DNA of 64,000 nt. Source: Hyphomicrobiales bacterium. Its GTDB lineage: Bacteria > Pseudomonadota > Alphaproteobacteria > Rhizobiales > Rhizobiaceae. The position numbers and the translations under genes were made by a program. A model generated the notes under the pieces. That model saw nothing but the letters and a program-made list of their open reading frames with translations, did no database searches and was not told the DNA's origin. Position 1 is the stretch's first letter, and each line of letters starts with the position of its first letter. The stretch lies in NCBI GenBank assembly GCA_900471515.1, contig UCFC01000003.1:62001-126000 (forward strand), read 5' to 3'. Shown in pieces: positions 45,415 through 54,825 of this stretch.

Positions 45415-47010
45415 ATGGCACCTCGCGTTCTCGTATCCGACGAACTGTCGGAAACCGCCGTCCAGATCTTCCGCGATCGCGGCGTCGAAGTCGATTTCCA
45501 GCCGCAGCTCGGCAAGGACAAGGACAAGCTGTTCGAAGTCATCGGCAATTATGACGGCCTTGCCATCCGTTCTGCCACCAAGGTGACGGAAAAGATCATC
45601 GAAGCCGCCAAGAACCTCAAGGTCGTCGGCCGCGCCGGTATCGGCGTCGACAATGTCGATATCCCGGCCGCCTCGCGTCGCGGTATCATCGTCATGAACA
45701 CGCCCTTCGGCAACTCGATCACGACAGCCGAACATGCGATCGCCCTGATGTTTGCCGTTGCCCGCCAGCTTCCGGCCGCCGATCTCTCCACGCAGGCCGG
45801 CAAGTGGGAAAAGTCGAAATTCATGGGTGTCGAAATCACCGGCAAGACGCTGGGCGTCATCGGCGCCGGCAATATCGGCTCCATCGTGTGCGCCCGCGCC
45901 ATCGGCCTGAAGATGCATGTCGTTGCCTATGACCCGTTCCTTTCCAAGGAGCGCGCCGAGGAGATGGGCGTCACCAAGGTCGAGCTCGACGAGCTGCTCG
46001 CCCTGGCCGATTTCATCACGCTCCATGTGCCGATGACGGACAAGACGCGCGGTATCCTGAACAGGGAAGCGCTTGCCAAGACCAAGCCCGGCGTTCGCAT
46101 CATCAATTGCGCCCGCGGCGGTCTCGTCGATGAGGCAGCCCTTGCCGATGCCATCAAGTCCGGCCATGTCGCCGGTGCGGCTTTCGACGTGTTTGAAGTC
46201 GAGCCTGCCAAGGAAAGCCCGCTCTTCGGCCTGCCGAACGTCGTCTGCACTCCACATCTGGGCGCATCGACCACGGAAGCGCAGGAGAACGTCGCCCTGC
46301 AGGTTGCCGAGCAGATGGCCGATTACCTCGTCAAGGGCGCGGTTTCGAACGCCATCAACATGCCGTCGATCACGGCGGAGGAAGCGCCGATCCTGAAGCC
46401 GTTCATCAAGCTCGCCGATGTTCTCGGCGCTTTCGTCGGCCAGGTCACGGAAGAGCCGATCAAGGAAATCGAAATCCTTTATGACGGCGTTACCGCCAGC
46501 ATGAATACGAGGGCGCTGACCTCGGCGGTTCTTGCCGGCCTGATCCGCTCGCAGGTGGCCGACGTCAACATGGTTTCGGCACCGATCATGATCAAGGAAA
46601 AGGGCATCATCCTCTCCGAGGTCAAACGCGACAAGTCGGGTGTCTTCGACGGTTATATCAAGCTGACGGTGACGACGGAATCCATGACGCGCTCGGTCGC
46701 CGGAACGGTCTTCTCCGACGGCAAGCCGCGTTTCATCCAGATCAAGGGCATCAACCTCGACGCCGATGTCGGCAGCCATATGATCTATATCGCCAATACC
46801 GACGTCCCCGGCATGGTCGGCTTTATCGGCACGACGCTTGGCGCGGCCGGCGTCAACATCGCCAACTTCCAGCTCGGCCGTGACAAGCAGGGCGGCGACG
46901 CCATCGCTCTGCTCTATGTGGACGCAGCCGTGGATGATGTCGTTCTGGGCAAGCTGACGGCTCATCCGGCGATTCGGCAGGCCAAGCCGCTGACCTTCAA
47001 CGTCGATTGA
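45415..47010 (+). CDS. serA: D-3-phosphoglycerate dehydrogenase
   Basis: 531 residues from ATG 45415, with GAAGGAGG before it. This is the long type with four domains: substrate-binding and NAD-binding parts (GVIGAGNIGSIVCARAIGLKMHVVAYDP), catalytic Arg, Glu and His (INCARGGLVDEAAL; VCTPHLGAST), an allosteric substrate-binding domain, and a C-terminal ACT domain (GSHMIYIANTDVPGMVGFIG). It starts serine synthesis from 3-phosphoglycerate and pairs with the upstream serC. A terminator follows. Confidence 0.96.
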   Translation: MAPRVLVSDELSETAVQIFRDRGVEVDFQPQLGKDKDKLFEVIGNYDGLAIRSATKVTEKIIEAAKNLKVVGRAGIGVDNVDIPAASRRGIIVMNTPFGNSITTAEHAIALMFAVARQLPAADLSTQAGKWEKSKFMGVEITGKTLGVIGAGNIGSIVCARAIGLKMHVVAYDPFLSKERAEEMGVTKVELDELLALADFITLHVPMTDKTRGILNREALAKTKPGVRIINCARGGLVDEAALADAIKSGHVAGAAFDVFEVEPAKESPLFGLPNVVCTPHLGASTTEAQENVALQVAEQMADYLVKGAVSNAINMPSITAEEAPILKPFIKLADVLGAFVGQVTEEPIKEIEILYDGVTASMNTRALTSAVLAGLIRSQVADVNMVSAPIMIKEKGIILSEVKRDKSGVFDGYIKLTVTTESMTRSVAGTVFSDGKPRFIQIKGINLDADVGSHMIYIANTDVPGMVGFIGTTLGAAGVNIANFQLGRDKQGGDAIALLYVDAAVDDVVLGKLTAHPAIRQAKPLTFNVD

Positions 47011-47034
47011 GTTTTCCTCCCAAGGAAAGACATG

Positions 47035-47067
47035 AAAAACCGGCCCGGTCTCCGTGCCGGTTTTTTA
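47035..47067 (+). terminator. Rho-independent terminator after serA
   Basis: AAAAACCGGC (47035-47044) pairs with GCCGGTTTTT (47056-47065), followed by further T residues. Confidence 0.9.
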
Positions 47068-47099
47068 TTTGGTCCAGCTGCACCGTCCGTGGCCCGTGA

Positions 47100-47315
47100 T
47101 CAGTGGCGGGTCATATCCGTGTCGTGATGCAGGAAACTGTCTCTGCTTGCGTCGAAGACCCTGAAGAATTCGTCCCAGGAAATGTTCTCGACAGAGGTTT
47201 CCTGCCTGCCGAACTCGACTCCGACCAGGCCGCTTTTCATTCGGGCGGGATGGCCGCCGCGTGCTTCGATCCATTTCCGGATCTTGTCGTGGTTTGTCAT
47301 TGCGGAGGTGCCCAT
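47100..47315 (-). CDS. Small conserved-looking protein of unknown function
   Basis: 71 residues from ATG 47315, chosen because GGGAGG lies about six bases before it; the longer frame to 47390 lacks a ribosome site. The sequence HDKIRKWIEARGGHPARMKSG, then ISWDEFFRVFDAS, recalls short proteins with a KIRKWIExRGG(x)PA start that are widespread and of unknown function, sometimes mislabelled as glucan-branching enzyme fragments. It is monocistronic and convergent with serA. Confidence 0.75.
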   Translation of the reverse strand: MGTSAMTNHDKIRKWIEARGGHPARMKSGLVGVEFGRQETSVENISWDEFFRVFDASRDSFLHHDTDMTRH

Positions 47316-47493
47316 CGTTGCCTCCCTGCAGATGGGTTGTATTTTCAGCTGGAAATAACTCTTTGGAAATGAATTGGTTCCACCTGACAATCAGCTATGT
47401 GTTCGAACCTTGGGGTGGCGGTCGGCAGAACTTTCAACTGTATCGCGAATTGGCTGAGTTTTGAAACGTCCGCTGCTTATTTTACAGGCGGCC

Positions 47494-47508
47494 GCCCAAA
47501 GTTTGGGC
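47494..47508. promoter_or_regulatory. Perfect 7-1-7 palindrome upstream of the GGDEF-EAL gene
   Basis: GCCCAAA-G-TTTGGGC lies 80 bases before the ATG at 47588. It could be an operator; it is not followed by a T run, so a terminator role is unlikely. Confidence 0.35.
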
Positions 47509-47587
47509 CTCTTATGATTGTGATTTTATTTAGCTTTCTCGGCTATACCACTTTCCATATTGGTTTCAGTTCCGCGTGAATTTCTCA

Positions 47588-49669
47588 ATGGCCTCGTTTC
47601 AGACGATATCCGGGCAGCCCGAAGCCCTTGTCGACGATTTCCGTTCGCTGTTTGCGACGCATCCTTCCCCGATGTGGGTCTACGATCCCGATACGCTACG
47701 CTTCCTGATCGTCAACGACGCGGCGCTCACGCTCTACGGCTACAGCCCGCAGGACTATCAGCGCATGACCGTGCTCGATATCCGCCCGGCTGCCGAGCGG
47801 GAGCGGATGCTCAGCGCCGTTCATGATCGTTCCGACATGGAGAAGGCCGAGCGCTGGACGCATCTGAAGGCCAATGGCGAGACCATCGAAGTTCTGACAT
47901 ACGGACGGGAAGTGCGTTTCGAAGGAAGGAATGCCATCCTGGCGATCGTGCAGGACCGGACCGAGGTGAATGCCGCACAGCGCCAGATCACCGATACGCG
48001 TTCCCTGCTCGACAGCATCGTCGATAACCTGCCGGTCGGCGTCTTCGTGAAAGATATGGGCGAGGATGGCCGCTATATTCTGCTGAACGAGGCCTGTGGC
48101 GAGATCATGGGCTTTGATGCCGGCGACGTGGTTGGACGGACGGACCGGGACTTCTTCCCGCTCGAACAGACCGCGATCTTCCGTAAACAGGATCACGAGG
48201 CATTCGCCACCGGGGCGACGATCAGCTTCGAGGAAACGATGGAGCGGGCTGACGGCGGCAAGCGGATCCTGCGCACTGTCAAGCGTGCCCTGCCAGCGCC
48301 CGAGGGCAAGGAGCCGCGCTATCTGCTGGGCATCTCCCACGACGTGACGGAAGAGCGCGCGGTGGAGGCAAAACTTGCGCATCTTGCCATGCACGACTCG
48401 CTCACGCGCCTGCCGAACCGCGCCGCCTTTTCCAAGCATATCCGCAAGCAGGCCATCACTGCTTCCGTCGAAAAGCCGGTAGCGCTGCTCTATATCGACG
48501 TCGATCATTTCAAGACAATCAACGACAGCAAGGGCCATGCCGCCGGCGATGCGCTTCTCTGCCAGGTGGCGGAGCGTTTGCTGGCTCTTGCCGACGAGGG
48601 CGATCTCGTGGCGCGTCTCGGCGGCGATGAATTCGCCGTCGTGCTGCAGCTCGTCGAACCCGACCGGGCCGAGCGTTTTGCCGATCTGCTGCTCAAATCG
48701 CTTGCCAGGGCCTTTGATCTCGATGGCACGCGAGAGCATGTCACCTGCAGTATCGGCATTGCGCTGGCACCTGTCGATGCCGGCGAAGCGGAGGTGCTGA
48801 TGCGCCATGCCGACCTTGCGCTCTATGCCGCCAAGGAAAGCGGGCGCTCGACCTACCGGTTCTACGAGCCGGCGATGCGGCTCGAGGCCGAACGCCGACA
48901 CCATCTGACCGGCGAATTGCGCGATGCGCTCGAACATGGCCAGTTCGAGCTTTACTACCAGCCGATCATCCAGCTCGATGATGATGGCATCGGCGGTTTC
49001 GAGGCGCTGATCCGCTGGCGGCATCCGCTGCGCGGTCTTGTGCCGCCGATGGAATTCATTCCGCTGGCGGAAGAAACGGGGCTGATCGTTCCGATCGGCG
49101 ACTGGGTGTTGCGGGAGGCCTGCCGTGCGGCCGCTTCCTGGCCGGGCCATGTGAAGATCGCGGTCAATCTTTCCGTCAGCCAGTTCCGCCATGCGAGCCT
49201 GCTTTCCAGCGTTGTCTCGGCACTCGACGAGGCGGGTCTGCGCCCCGAGCGGCTGGAAATCGAAATCACCGAATCCGTCTTTTTGACCGATGTCGCGCAG
49301 AGCCTGCCGCTGCTGCGGGCGCTGAAGGAACTCGGGGTGCGCATTGCCATCGACGATTTTGGCACGGGCTATTCCTCGCTCAGCTATCTGCGTGCCTTCG
49401 CTTTCGACAAGATCAAGCTCGACCGCAGCTTCGTGTCCGGCATCGAGACGGACCCCGGCAACCTTGCCATCGTGCGGGCCGTGGCCGGCATCGGCTCCGG
49501 TTTCAACGCGGTGACGCTCGCCGAGGGCATCGAGACCGAAGAGCAGCTGCAGAAGCTGCGGGCGGAAGGCTTTGGCGAAGTGCAGGGATTTCTGCTCGGC
49601 AAGCCCATGCCGCAGCATGAGGCGGAAGCATTGATCTACGGTCGCCAGCAGAAGAAGGCGTCAGCCTGA
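47588..49669 (+). CDS. PAS-PAS-GGDEF-EAL cyclic-di-GMP signalling protein
   Basis: 693 residues from ATG 47588; a GTG at 47576 adds four residues and cannot be excluded, as neither has a clear ribosome site. Two PAS domains occupy about residues 10-120 and 130-255. The cyclase motif GGDEF is at 345-349, and the phosphodiesterase motif EAL is at 472-474 ([10 protein letters not shown]), with the metal/loop-6 region [13 protein letters not shown]. Both active sites look intact, so the protein could make or degrade c-di-GMP. There is no membrane segment. Its end overlaps the convergent LysR gene by nine bases. Confidence 0.93.
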   Translation: MASFQTISGQPEALVDDFRSLFATHPSPMWVYDPDTLRFLIVNDAALTLYGYSPQDYQRMTVLDIRPAAERERMLSAVHDRSDMEKAERWTHLKANGETIEVLTYGREVRFEGRNAILAIVQDRTEVNAAQRQITDTRSLLDSIVDNLPVGVFVKDMGEDGRYILLNEACGEIMGFDAGDVVGRTDRDFFPLEQTAIFRKQDHEAFATGATISFEETMERADGGKRILRTVKRALPAPEGKEPRYLLGISHDVTEERAVEAKLAHLAMHDSLTRLPNRAAFSKHIRKQAITASVEKPVALLYIDVDHFKTINDSKGHAAGDALLCQVAERLLALADEGDLVARLGGDEFAVVLQLVEPDRAERFADLLLKSLARAFDLDGTREHVTCSIGIALAPVDAGEAEVLMRHADLALYAAKESGRSTYRFYEPAMRLEAERRHHLTGELRDALEHGQFELYYQPIIQLDDDGIGGFEALIRWRHPLRGLVPPMEFIPLAEETGLIVPIGDWVLREACRAAASWPGHVKIAVNLSVSQFRHASLLSSVVSALDEAGLRPERLEIEITESVFLTDVAQSLPLLRALKELGVRIAIDDFGTGYSSLSYLRAFAFDKIKLDRSFVSGIETDPGNLAIVRAVAGIGSGFNAVTLAEGIETEEQLQKLRAEGFGEVQGFLLGKPMPQHEAEALIYGRQQKKASA

Positions 49670-50539
49670 AATCATCGCATCGAAAGCATCGGCTGCCTTG
49701 CTGCGATAGCGCTCCTCATGGCGCAGCAGGAAGAAGGGCCGGGGCAGGGGCGGCATATTCACCTCGGCCAAAAGACCGGTTTCCAGCTTCATGGCAATGA
49801 CGCTGCGCGACATCAGCGTTGCGCCGATTCCGGCTTCGACGACGCCGACGAGCGGCTCGTTCTCCGGCAGCACCATCGCCACGTCGAGCGCTTCGATATC
49901 AAGGCCGGCCTTGTGCAGAAGGCTTTCGAAGGCAAGGCGGGTGCCGGAGCCCCGTTCGCGCAGAACCCATTGCGTCTGGGGGAAATCAGCCGGACCGCGC
50001 GCCTTGCCGTCCGCCCAGGGGTGGCTGGGGGCAACGACGACGATCATCTCGTCCATTGCCACCTGCCTTGCCGAAACGCCGCGCCGGTCATTCGGCCACT
50101 CGATGAGGCCCACCTCCACCTCGCCGTTGGCAACGGCGTTCGACACTTCGGCCGTATTGCCGATGCGAACGGCGAGTTCGATCCCCGGATAGTTCCGCCG
50201 GAACGCTGCGAGCCGCGACGAGAGCCAATAACCGCCGATCGTCTGGCTTGCCATCAGCGAGAGTTCGCCATGCATGAGGCCGGAGAGATCCATCAGCGCA
50301 GCCTCAGCCGCCTTTGCGCTGGCAAGTACGGCCTGGGCTTCCTTCAGAAACAGCTGGCCGGTCCGGTTGAGCAGGATCGAGCGGCCGACGCGGTCGAAGA
50401 GGGTAACGCCGTGGCGGGTCTCCAACGCGGTAATTGCCGCGCTGACGGCTGATTGGGTCATGTTCAGGTGGTCGGACGCCTTGGTAATGTGCTGTCGCGC
50501 CGCCACCTCAGCGAATATTCTCAGCTGTTCCAGTGTCAT
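49661..50539 (-). CDS. LysR-type transcriptional regulator (next to TDT transporter)
   Basis: 292 residues. The N-terminal winged HTH is [45 protein letters not shown], followed by a periplasmic-binding-type effector domain ([24 protein letters not shown] onward). It is divergent from a TDT-family transporter gene. The intergenic inverted repeat TTCGA-N5-TCGAA (50558-50572) contains the LysR T-N11-A core. The effector is unknown; a thiosulfate/sulfite or organic-acid signal would suit the transporter family. Confidence 0.92.
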   Translation of the reverse strand: MTLEQLRIFAEVAARQHITKASDHLNMTQSAVSAAITALETRHGVTLFDRVGRSILLNRTGQLFLKEAQAVLASAKAAEAALMDLSGLMHGELSLMASQTIGGYWLSSRLAAFRRNYPGIELAVRIGNTAEVSNAVANGEVEVGLIEWPNDRRGVSARQVAMDEMIVVVAPSHPWADGKARGPADFPQTQWVLRERGSGTRLAFESLLHKAGLDIEALDVAMVLPENEPLVGVVEAGIGATLMSRSVIAMKLETGLLAEVNMPPLPRPFFLLRHEERYRSKAADAFDAMISG

Positions 50540-50557
50540 GCCGGCCTCCAGAAATCA

Positions 50558-50572
50558 TTCGATTTTGTCGAA
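50558..50572. promoter_or_regulatory. LysR-type box (T-N11-A) between divergent genes
   Basis: TTCGA-TTTTG-TCGAA is a perfect 5-5-5 inverted repeat, 18 bases before the LysR start and 75 bases before the transporter start. Confidence 0.6.
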
Positions 50573-50647
50573 CAAAATTACAAATATAAATCGTTGGAAT
50601 CGATTATTTAGCAGAGATAGGAAAACGGTCAACGAAAGGAATTCGTC

Positions 50648-51772
50648 ATGACCGCTCTCCAATTTTCTCCCTCCGTGCCGACCGTTCGCCCGCGGGCGCG
50701 GGCTCTGCGCCATTTCACGCCGAACTGGTTTGCAACGACGATGGGAACCGGCATCCTTGCCGTCTGCCTCGGGCAGTTTCCCGCTTGGCCGGCGCTGCAC
50801 GCGGCAGGCGAGGCGCTGTGGCTTGCGAATATCGGCTTGTTTGCGGTGCTGACCTGCCTGTATGCCGCAAAGTGGGTGCTGCATCCCGGCGTTGCGCTCA
50901 GGGCTTTTGACCATCCCGTCGTCTCGATGTTCTTCGGGTGCATTCCCATGGGGCTTGCCACCATCGTCAACGGCCTGCTGATCTTCGGCCCGGATTTGTT
51001 CGGCAGTGCAGCTGTTCCTGCCGCCGCGCAATTGTGGTGGCTGGATTCGGCGCTGGCGGTCGTGGCGGGGCTTGCCGTTCCGCTGGTCATGTTCACGCGA
51101 CAGCAGCATGCCATCGAGCATATGAGCGCCGTGTGGCTTCTGCCGGTCGTGGCCTCCGAGGTCGCCGCTGCCAGCGGCGCGCTGCTGCTGCCGCATCTTG
51201 CCGGGGGCGCGCAGCTTCCTGTGCTCTTTGCGAGCTTCGTGCTCTGGTCCTGTTCGGTGCCGCTGGCGCTCGGTATTCTCGTCATCCTCTTCCTGCGCAT
51301 GGCCTTGCACAAACTGCCGCCGGCCAGCATGGCAGCGACGAGCTTCCTGGCGCTCGGTCCCATCGGCACTGGGGCACTGGGTCTTGTCCTGTTTTCCGTC
51401 AATGGCCGGCAGGCTCTTGCAGCCGGTGGCCTCGATGCGCTGGCCCCGGCAATTTCCGGTGCGGCTCTGCTGGGCGCGGTCCTGTTGTGGGGTTACGGTC
51501 TCTGGTGGCTTGGCCTGGCGGTCGCTATCACCGTCAACCAGCTGCGGCAGGGGCTGCCCTTCAATCTCGGCTGGTGGGGTTATACTTTCCCGATCGGCGT
51601 CTATGCCGTTGTGACGCTGCGGCTTGCCGGTATCTTCCCGCTGCCGGCGCTCACGCTATTCGGGGAGGCTCTGGTCGCCGTGCTCGCCGCAATCTGGATC
51701 GTCGTTGCCATCCGCACGAGTTGCGGCGCCTATAACGGATCGCTCTTCGTCGATCCCAGCCTGGAGAACTGA
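50648..51772 (+). CDS. TDT-family transporter (tellurite-resistance/dicarboxylate, SLAC1-like)
   Basis: 374 residues with GAAAGGAA before the ATG. About ten membrane helices are visible. The NWFATTMGTGILAVCLGQFP opening is characteristic of the TehA/Mae1/Ssu1 family of anion channels and exporters, which carry tellurite-related anions, malate or sulfite. Substrate cannot be read from sequence; the sulfite-exporter (Ssu1-like) branch is possible. Divergent from a LysR regulator. Confidence 0.88.
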   Translation: MTALQFSPSVPTVRPRARALRHFTPNWFATTMGTGILAVCLGQFPAWPALHAAGEALWLANIGLFAVLTCLYAAKWVLHPGVALRAFDHPVVSMFFGCIPMGLATIVNGLLIFGPDLFGSAAVPAAAQLWWLDSALAVVAGLAVPLVMFTRQQHAIEHMSAVWLLPVVASEVAAASGALLLPHLAGGAQLPVLFASFVLWSCSVPLALGILVILFLRMALHKLPPASMAATSFLALGPIGTGALGLVLFSVNGRQALAAGGLDALAPAISGAALLGAVLLWGYGLWWLGLAVAITVNQLRQGLPFNLGWWGYTFPIGVYAVVTLRLAGIFPLPALTLFGEALVAVLAAIWIVVAIRTSCGAYNGSLFVDPSLEN

Positions 51773-51866
51773 AGGGCCGGCCTGCACACTGGCTTCAATC
51801 ATTCGTTATTTTGATAATGCCGGTCGGCATTGCATACTTCCGGCGGGCTGGAAAAGGAGGATGCAC

Positions 51867-51968
51867 ATGAAACGCTACACGCTTTCGATGATCGGGCTGG
51901 CGATCGTGACTGCCATCATCGCCAATCCGGGCATCGCGCTTGCCTGCAACAAACTGATCGGCACCTGA
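51867..51968 (+). CDS. 33-residue exported or membrane peptide
   Basis: ATG 51867 follows AAAGGAGG by six bases, an excellent ribosome site; another ATG two codons earlier lies against that site. The peptide is a positively charged start, a hydrophobic stretch (MIGLAIVTAIIANPGIALA) and a short tail CNKLIGT. A strong terminator lies 26 bases after the stop. It could be a small membrane peptide or a processed peptide; Cys follows ALA, but the lipobox is not canonical. I do not recognise a family. Confidence 0.65.
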   Translation: MKRYTLSMIGLAIVTAIIANPGIALACNKLIGT

Positions 51969-51994
51969 GCCAGCAACATCCACCTCTTTGCTTC

Positions 51995-52022
51995 AAGGCG
52001 CAGCTTCGGTTGCGCCTTTTTT
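51995..52022 (+). terminator. Rho-independent terminator after the 33-residue peptide gene
   Basis: AAGGCGCA (51995-52002) and TGCGCCTT (52011-52018) form the stem, followed by TTTT. Confidence 0.85.
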
Positions 52023-52101
52023 GGTGCTCCCTTTTCGCAGGTCGCGGCGCGGCCTGAATGTGATCGCATGGCGGTTTCCGGGTGCCTGGCGACCAAACGC
52101 A

Positions 52102-53058
52102 CTATCGTGTTGGCGCGGCGGCCTCGCCTTCGACCGGGGTCGTGGCAATCGGCGACTGGGCATCACCTGAAGCGACGGCCGCAGGCAGGGGCACATGGCG
52201 CTTGCGCTCGCGGATCAAGGTCAACAGGCCCGAGCAGATGATGAGCACGATACCCAGGGCCATCGGCAGATCGACGCTGTCGTTGAAGAAGAGGTAGCCG
52301 AAAGCGATCGCCCAGATCATCTGGCTGTATTGCGGCGTTGCAACGAGCGTTGCCGGGGCAAGCCGCGCGGCGGTCATCAGCATCACGTTGCCCGCTGCAC
52401 CGAGCAGGCCGTAGCTTGCAAGGAACAGCCATTGCTGCGGCGTCGGCGTAACCATCTGCGACAGCATGAGAAGGCCGCTGACGATCAGGGTACCGAGCAG
52501 CGAGGCGCCATAAAGCGAAAGGCGCTTCTCGGCCGGGCCGAGCTTGCGCAGGATGACGATGGCGACGGCAGCCGCGATCGCACCGATGGTCGCCGCCAGA
52601 TGGCCGACGGACAATTCGCGGAAACCGGGCCTCAAAACCACGAGCACTCCGAGGAAGCCGACGATGACGGCCGCCCAGCGCTGCCAGCGCACATCCTCCT
52701 TCAGGAAGATCACCGAGAGAATGGTAACGAAGGACGGCAGCAAGAAGAGCAGGCAGAAGGCTTCCGCCATCGGCAATTTGGTGAAGGTGATGATCGAGGC
52801 GATTGCGCCGGTTGCGCCGGCCGCGAAGCGCACCAGCCAGAGCGGCCGGTTCGTCGTTCTGAAAATATCCAGCCAGGAATCGCCCGGTCCCTTGATGAAC
52901 GGCAGGGCGGCAAGGCTGAGGATCGCACCCGTGAACGCGACCTGGAAGGAGGGAACCGTGCCGTGCAGGGCCTTGATGGATGCATCGCTGAAGGCAAAGA
53001 CGGCATAGGCCGCAAATGCGACGAGGACGCCACGAAGCGTGGTGGAGGCGGCTGTCAT
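52102..53058 (-). CDS. DMT-superfamily transporter (EamA-type)
   Basis: 318 residues with ten predicted membrane helices in two five-helix EamA repeats (AAYAVFAFSDASIKALHG in the first, and AATIGAIAAAVAIVILRKLGPAEKRLSLYGASLLGTL in the second). The family exports amino acids or related metabolites; the substrate is unknown. The C-terminal tail is hydrophilic. A palindrome (53087-53105) lies about 30 bases upstream of the start. Confidence 0.9.
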   Translation of the reverse strand: MTAASTTLRGVLVAFAAYAVFAFSDASIKALHGTVPSFQVAFTGAILSLAALPFIKGPGDSWLDIFRTTNRPLWLVRFAAGATGAIASIITFTKLPMAEAFCLLFLLPSFVTILSVIFLKEDVRWQRWAAVIVGFLGVLVVLRPGFRELSVGHLAATIGAIAAAVAIVILRKLGPAEKRLSLYGASLLGTLIVSGLLMLSQMVTPTPQQWLFLASYGLLGAAGNVMLMTAARLAPATLVATPQYSQMIWAIAFGYLFFNDSVDLPMALGIVLIICSGLLTLIRERKRHVPLPAAVASGDAQSPIATTPVEGEAAAPTR

Positions 53059-53086
53059 TTATCCGAATCTTTTAGAAGGTGGGTTG

Positions 53087-53105
53087 TTTCATCTATGGGA
53101 TGAAA
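53087..53105. promoter_or_regulatory. 7-5-7 inverted repeat before the DMT transporter gene
   Basis: TTTCATC-TATGG-GATGAAA is a perfect inverted repeat at the expected operator position. No regulator gene is adjacent. Confidence 0.4.
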
Positions 53106-53324
53106 TGCGGCCTATCAAAGGTCGATTGCGAATAGCTGCAATGCGTGACCCGCGCATGACGTTGCCGGAAAGGCCGGAACGCCGGGCCTTGCGCGGAGAC
53201 GCAATAGTTTCTATATCCGTCGCCCATGCAAGCTGGCGGCCGATCCCGCCGGAAAATACAGGAAATCCGCCATATTTCGCGATCAGGAAGGCGGATCGAA
53301 ACAGCGCAGAATTTGGCAGCACTC

Positions 53325-54524
53325 GTGAACACACTGGATTTTGACAAGCAGCCGGAAGACACCCGTGTCGTCGTCGCCATGTCGGGCGGCGTTGACAGCT
53401 CCGTCGTGGCCGGGCTTCTCAAACGCCAGGGATATGATGTGCTCGGCATCACGCTGCAGCTTTACGATCATGGCGCGGCCGTTCATCGGGCCGGTTCCTG
53501 CTGCGCGGGCCAGGATATCGACGATGCGCGCCGTGTCTGCGAAACGCTCGGCATTCCGCATTACGTGCTCGATTACGAGAAGCGGTTCCGTGAAACCGTC
53601 ATCAATCCGTTTGCGGAAAGTTATGTCGCCGGCGAGACGCCGATCCCCTGCGTTGCCTGCAACCAGACGGTCAAATTCGCCGATCTTCTGGCGACGGCGA
53701 AGGAGCTTGGCGCCGATGCGCTGGCAACCGGCCACTATATCCGTTCGCGCCCCAATCCGTCTTCCGGCAATCCCGGCCGCCGCGCGCTCTATCGCCCGGC
53801 CGATGCCGACCGCGACCAGAGCTATTTCCTTTTTGCCACGACACAGGAGCAGATCGACTATCTGCGCTTCCCGCTCGGTGGTCTGCCGAAGTCGGAGACC
53901 CGCCGGCTGGCCGAGGAGATGGGGCTCGTCGTCGCCAAGAAGGCCGACAGCCAGGACATCTGCTTCGTGCCGCAGGGCAAATATTCCGATATCATCACCA
54001 AACTGAAGCCGAATTCGGCTCTGGCCGGCGATATCGTGCATCTCGACGGCCGCATCCTCGGCCAGCACGAGGGCATCCTGCATTACACGATCGGCCAGCG
54101 GCGCGGCATCGGCATTGCGACCGGCGAGCCGCTTTATGTCGTCTATCTCGATGCTCGCTCGCGCCGCGTCATCGTCGGCCCCAAGGAGGCGCTGGAGACG
54201 CACCGCGTCTATTTGCGCGACGTCAACTGGCTTGGCGACGAGCCGCTTCAGGTCGCAGCCTCGGGCGAGGGTTTTGCCTGCTACGCCAAGGTCCGCTCCA
54301 CCCGCGCGCCGGCGCCTGCCGTACTGCACGCCGATGCGAGCGGCGTCTATGTCGACCTGACGGTGGGCGAAGCGGGTATTGCGCCCGGCCAGGCCTGCGC
54401 GCTCTACTCGGCTCCCGGCGACGACGCCCGCGTCTTCGGCGGCGGCTTCATCGAGCGGTCCGAGCGCGAGCCGGCAGCGGAAGCCTCTCTGAAGGCGCTG
54501 CTTTCCACTCACGTCATGGCCTGA
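53325..54524 (+). CDS. mnmA: tRNA-specific 2-thiouridylase MnmA
   Basis: 399 residues from GTG 53325 (reads [26 protein letters not shown]). A TTG four codons earlier and longer frames are less likely. The PP-loop is SGGVDSS at residues 20-26. The catalytic Cys are in [13 protein letters not shown] and [12 protein letters not shown]. The C-terminal barrel follows [20 protein letters not shown]. The enzyme thiolates U34 of Lys, Glu and Gln tRNAs. A terminator follows, and then a tRNA gene. Confidence 0.95.
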   Translation: MNTLDFDKQPEDTRVVVAMSGGVDSSVVAGLLKRQGYDVLGITLQLYDHGAAVHRAGSCCAGQDIDDARRVCETLGIPHYVLDYEKRFRETVINPFAESYVAGETPIPCVACNQTVKFADLLATAKELGADALATGHYIRSRPNPSSGNPGRRALYRPADADRDQSYFLFATTQEQIDYLRFPLGGLPKSETRRLAEEMGLVVAKKADSQDICFVPQGKYSDIITKLKPNSALAGDIVHLDGRILGQHEGILHYTIGQRRGIGIATGEPLYVVYLDARSRRVIVGPKEALETHRVYLRDVNWLGDEPLQVAASGEGFACYAKVRSTRAPAPAVLHADASGVYVDLTVGEAGIAPGQACALYSAPGDDARVFGGGFIERSEREPAAEASLKALLSTHVMA

Positions 54525-54531
54525 AAGGGCG

Positions 54532-54563
54532 AAAAACGGTGCTGCGGAAAGCCCACCGTTTTT
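54532..54563 (+). terminator. Rho-independent terminator after mnmA
   Basis: AAAAACGGTG (54532-54541) pairs with CACCGTTTTT (54554-54563) with a 12-base loop. Confidence 0.9.
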
Positions 54564-54576
54564 CTCCATCATGTGC

Positions 54577-54606
54577 TTGACACAAAGCGGAAGCGCACCT
54601 TATAAG
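54577..54606 (+). promoter_or_regulatory. Near-consensus housekeeping promoter of the tRNA gene
   Basis: TTGACA (54577-54582) and TATAAG (54601-54606) are separated by 18 bases. The tRNA starts 53 bases further on. Confidence 0.85.
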
Positions 54607-54658
54607 CCGCACATCCCACGAACCGGAAGCGCTTCGCGAACGGTGTCGTTTGACCAGT

Positions 54659-54735
54659 GGCGGAGTAGCTCAGTAGGTCAGAGCAGAGGAATCATAATCC
54701 TTGTGTCGGGGGTTCAAATCCCTCCTCCGCTACCA
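54659..54735 (+). tRNA. tRNA with CAU anticodon, tRNA-Met (elongator type)
   Basis: 77 bases including an encoded CCA. Acceptor GGCGGAG pairs with CTCCGCT (G1-U72 wobble); T8, A9, D arm GCTC...GAGC; anticodon loop ATCATAA in an AGGA/TCCT stem; T loop GGGGGTTCAAATCCCTC. The first pair is not the C-A mismatch of initiator tRNA. CAU is shared with lysidine-modified tRNA-Ile2, so the identity is Met by preference, not proof. Confidence 0.9.
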
Positions 54736-54825
54736 TTTCTCCGAAAAGTAAATCAGTAAGTGCGCACCACCTGCGCAGGCGATATAATTTTGTCGCAGGA
54801 CGCTTTGCTATCCGGGGACCCCACG

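Noticed and set aside
47696..49618. Minus-strand 640-residue frame
   Set aside because: Antisense to the GGDEF-EAL gene; no motifs of its own.
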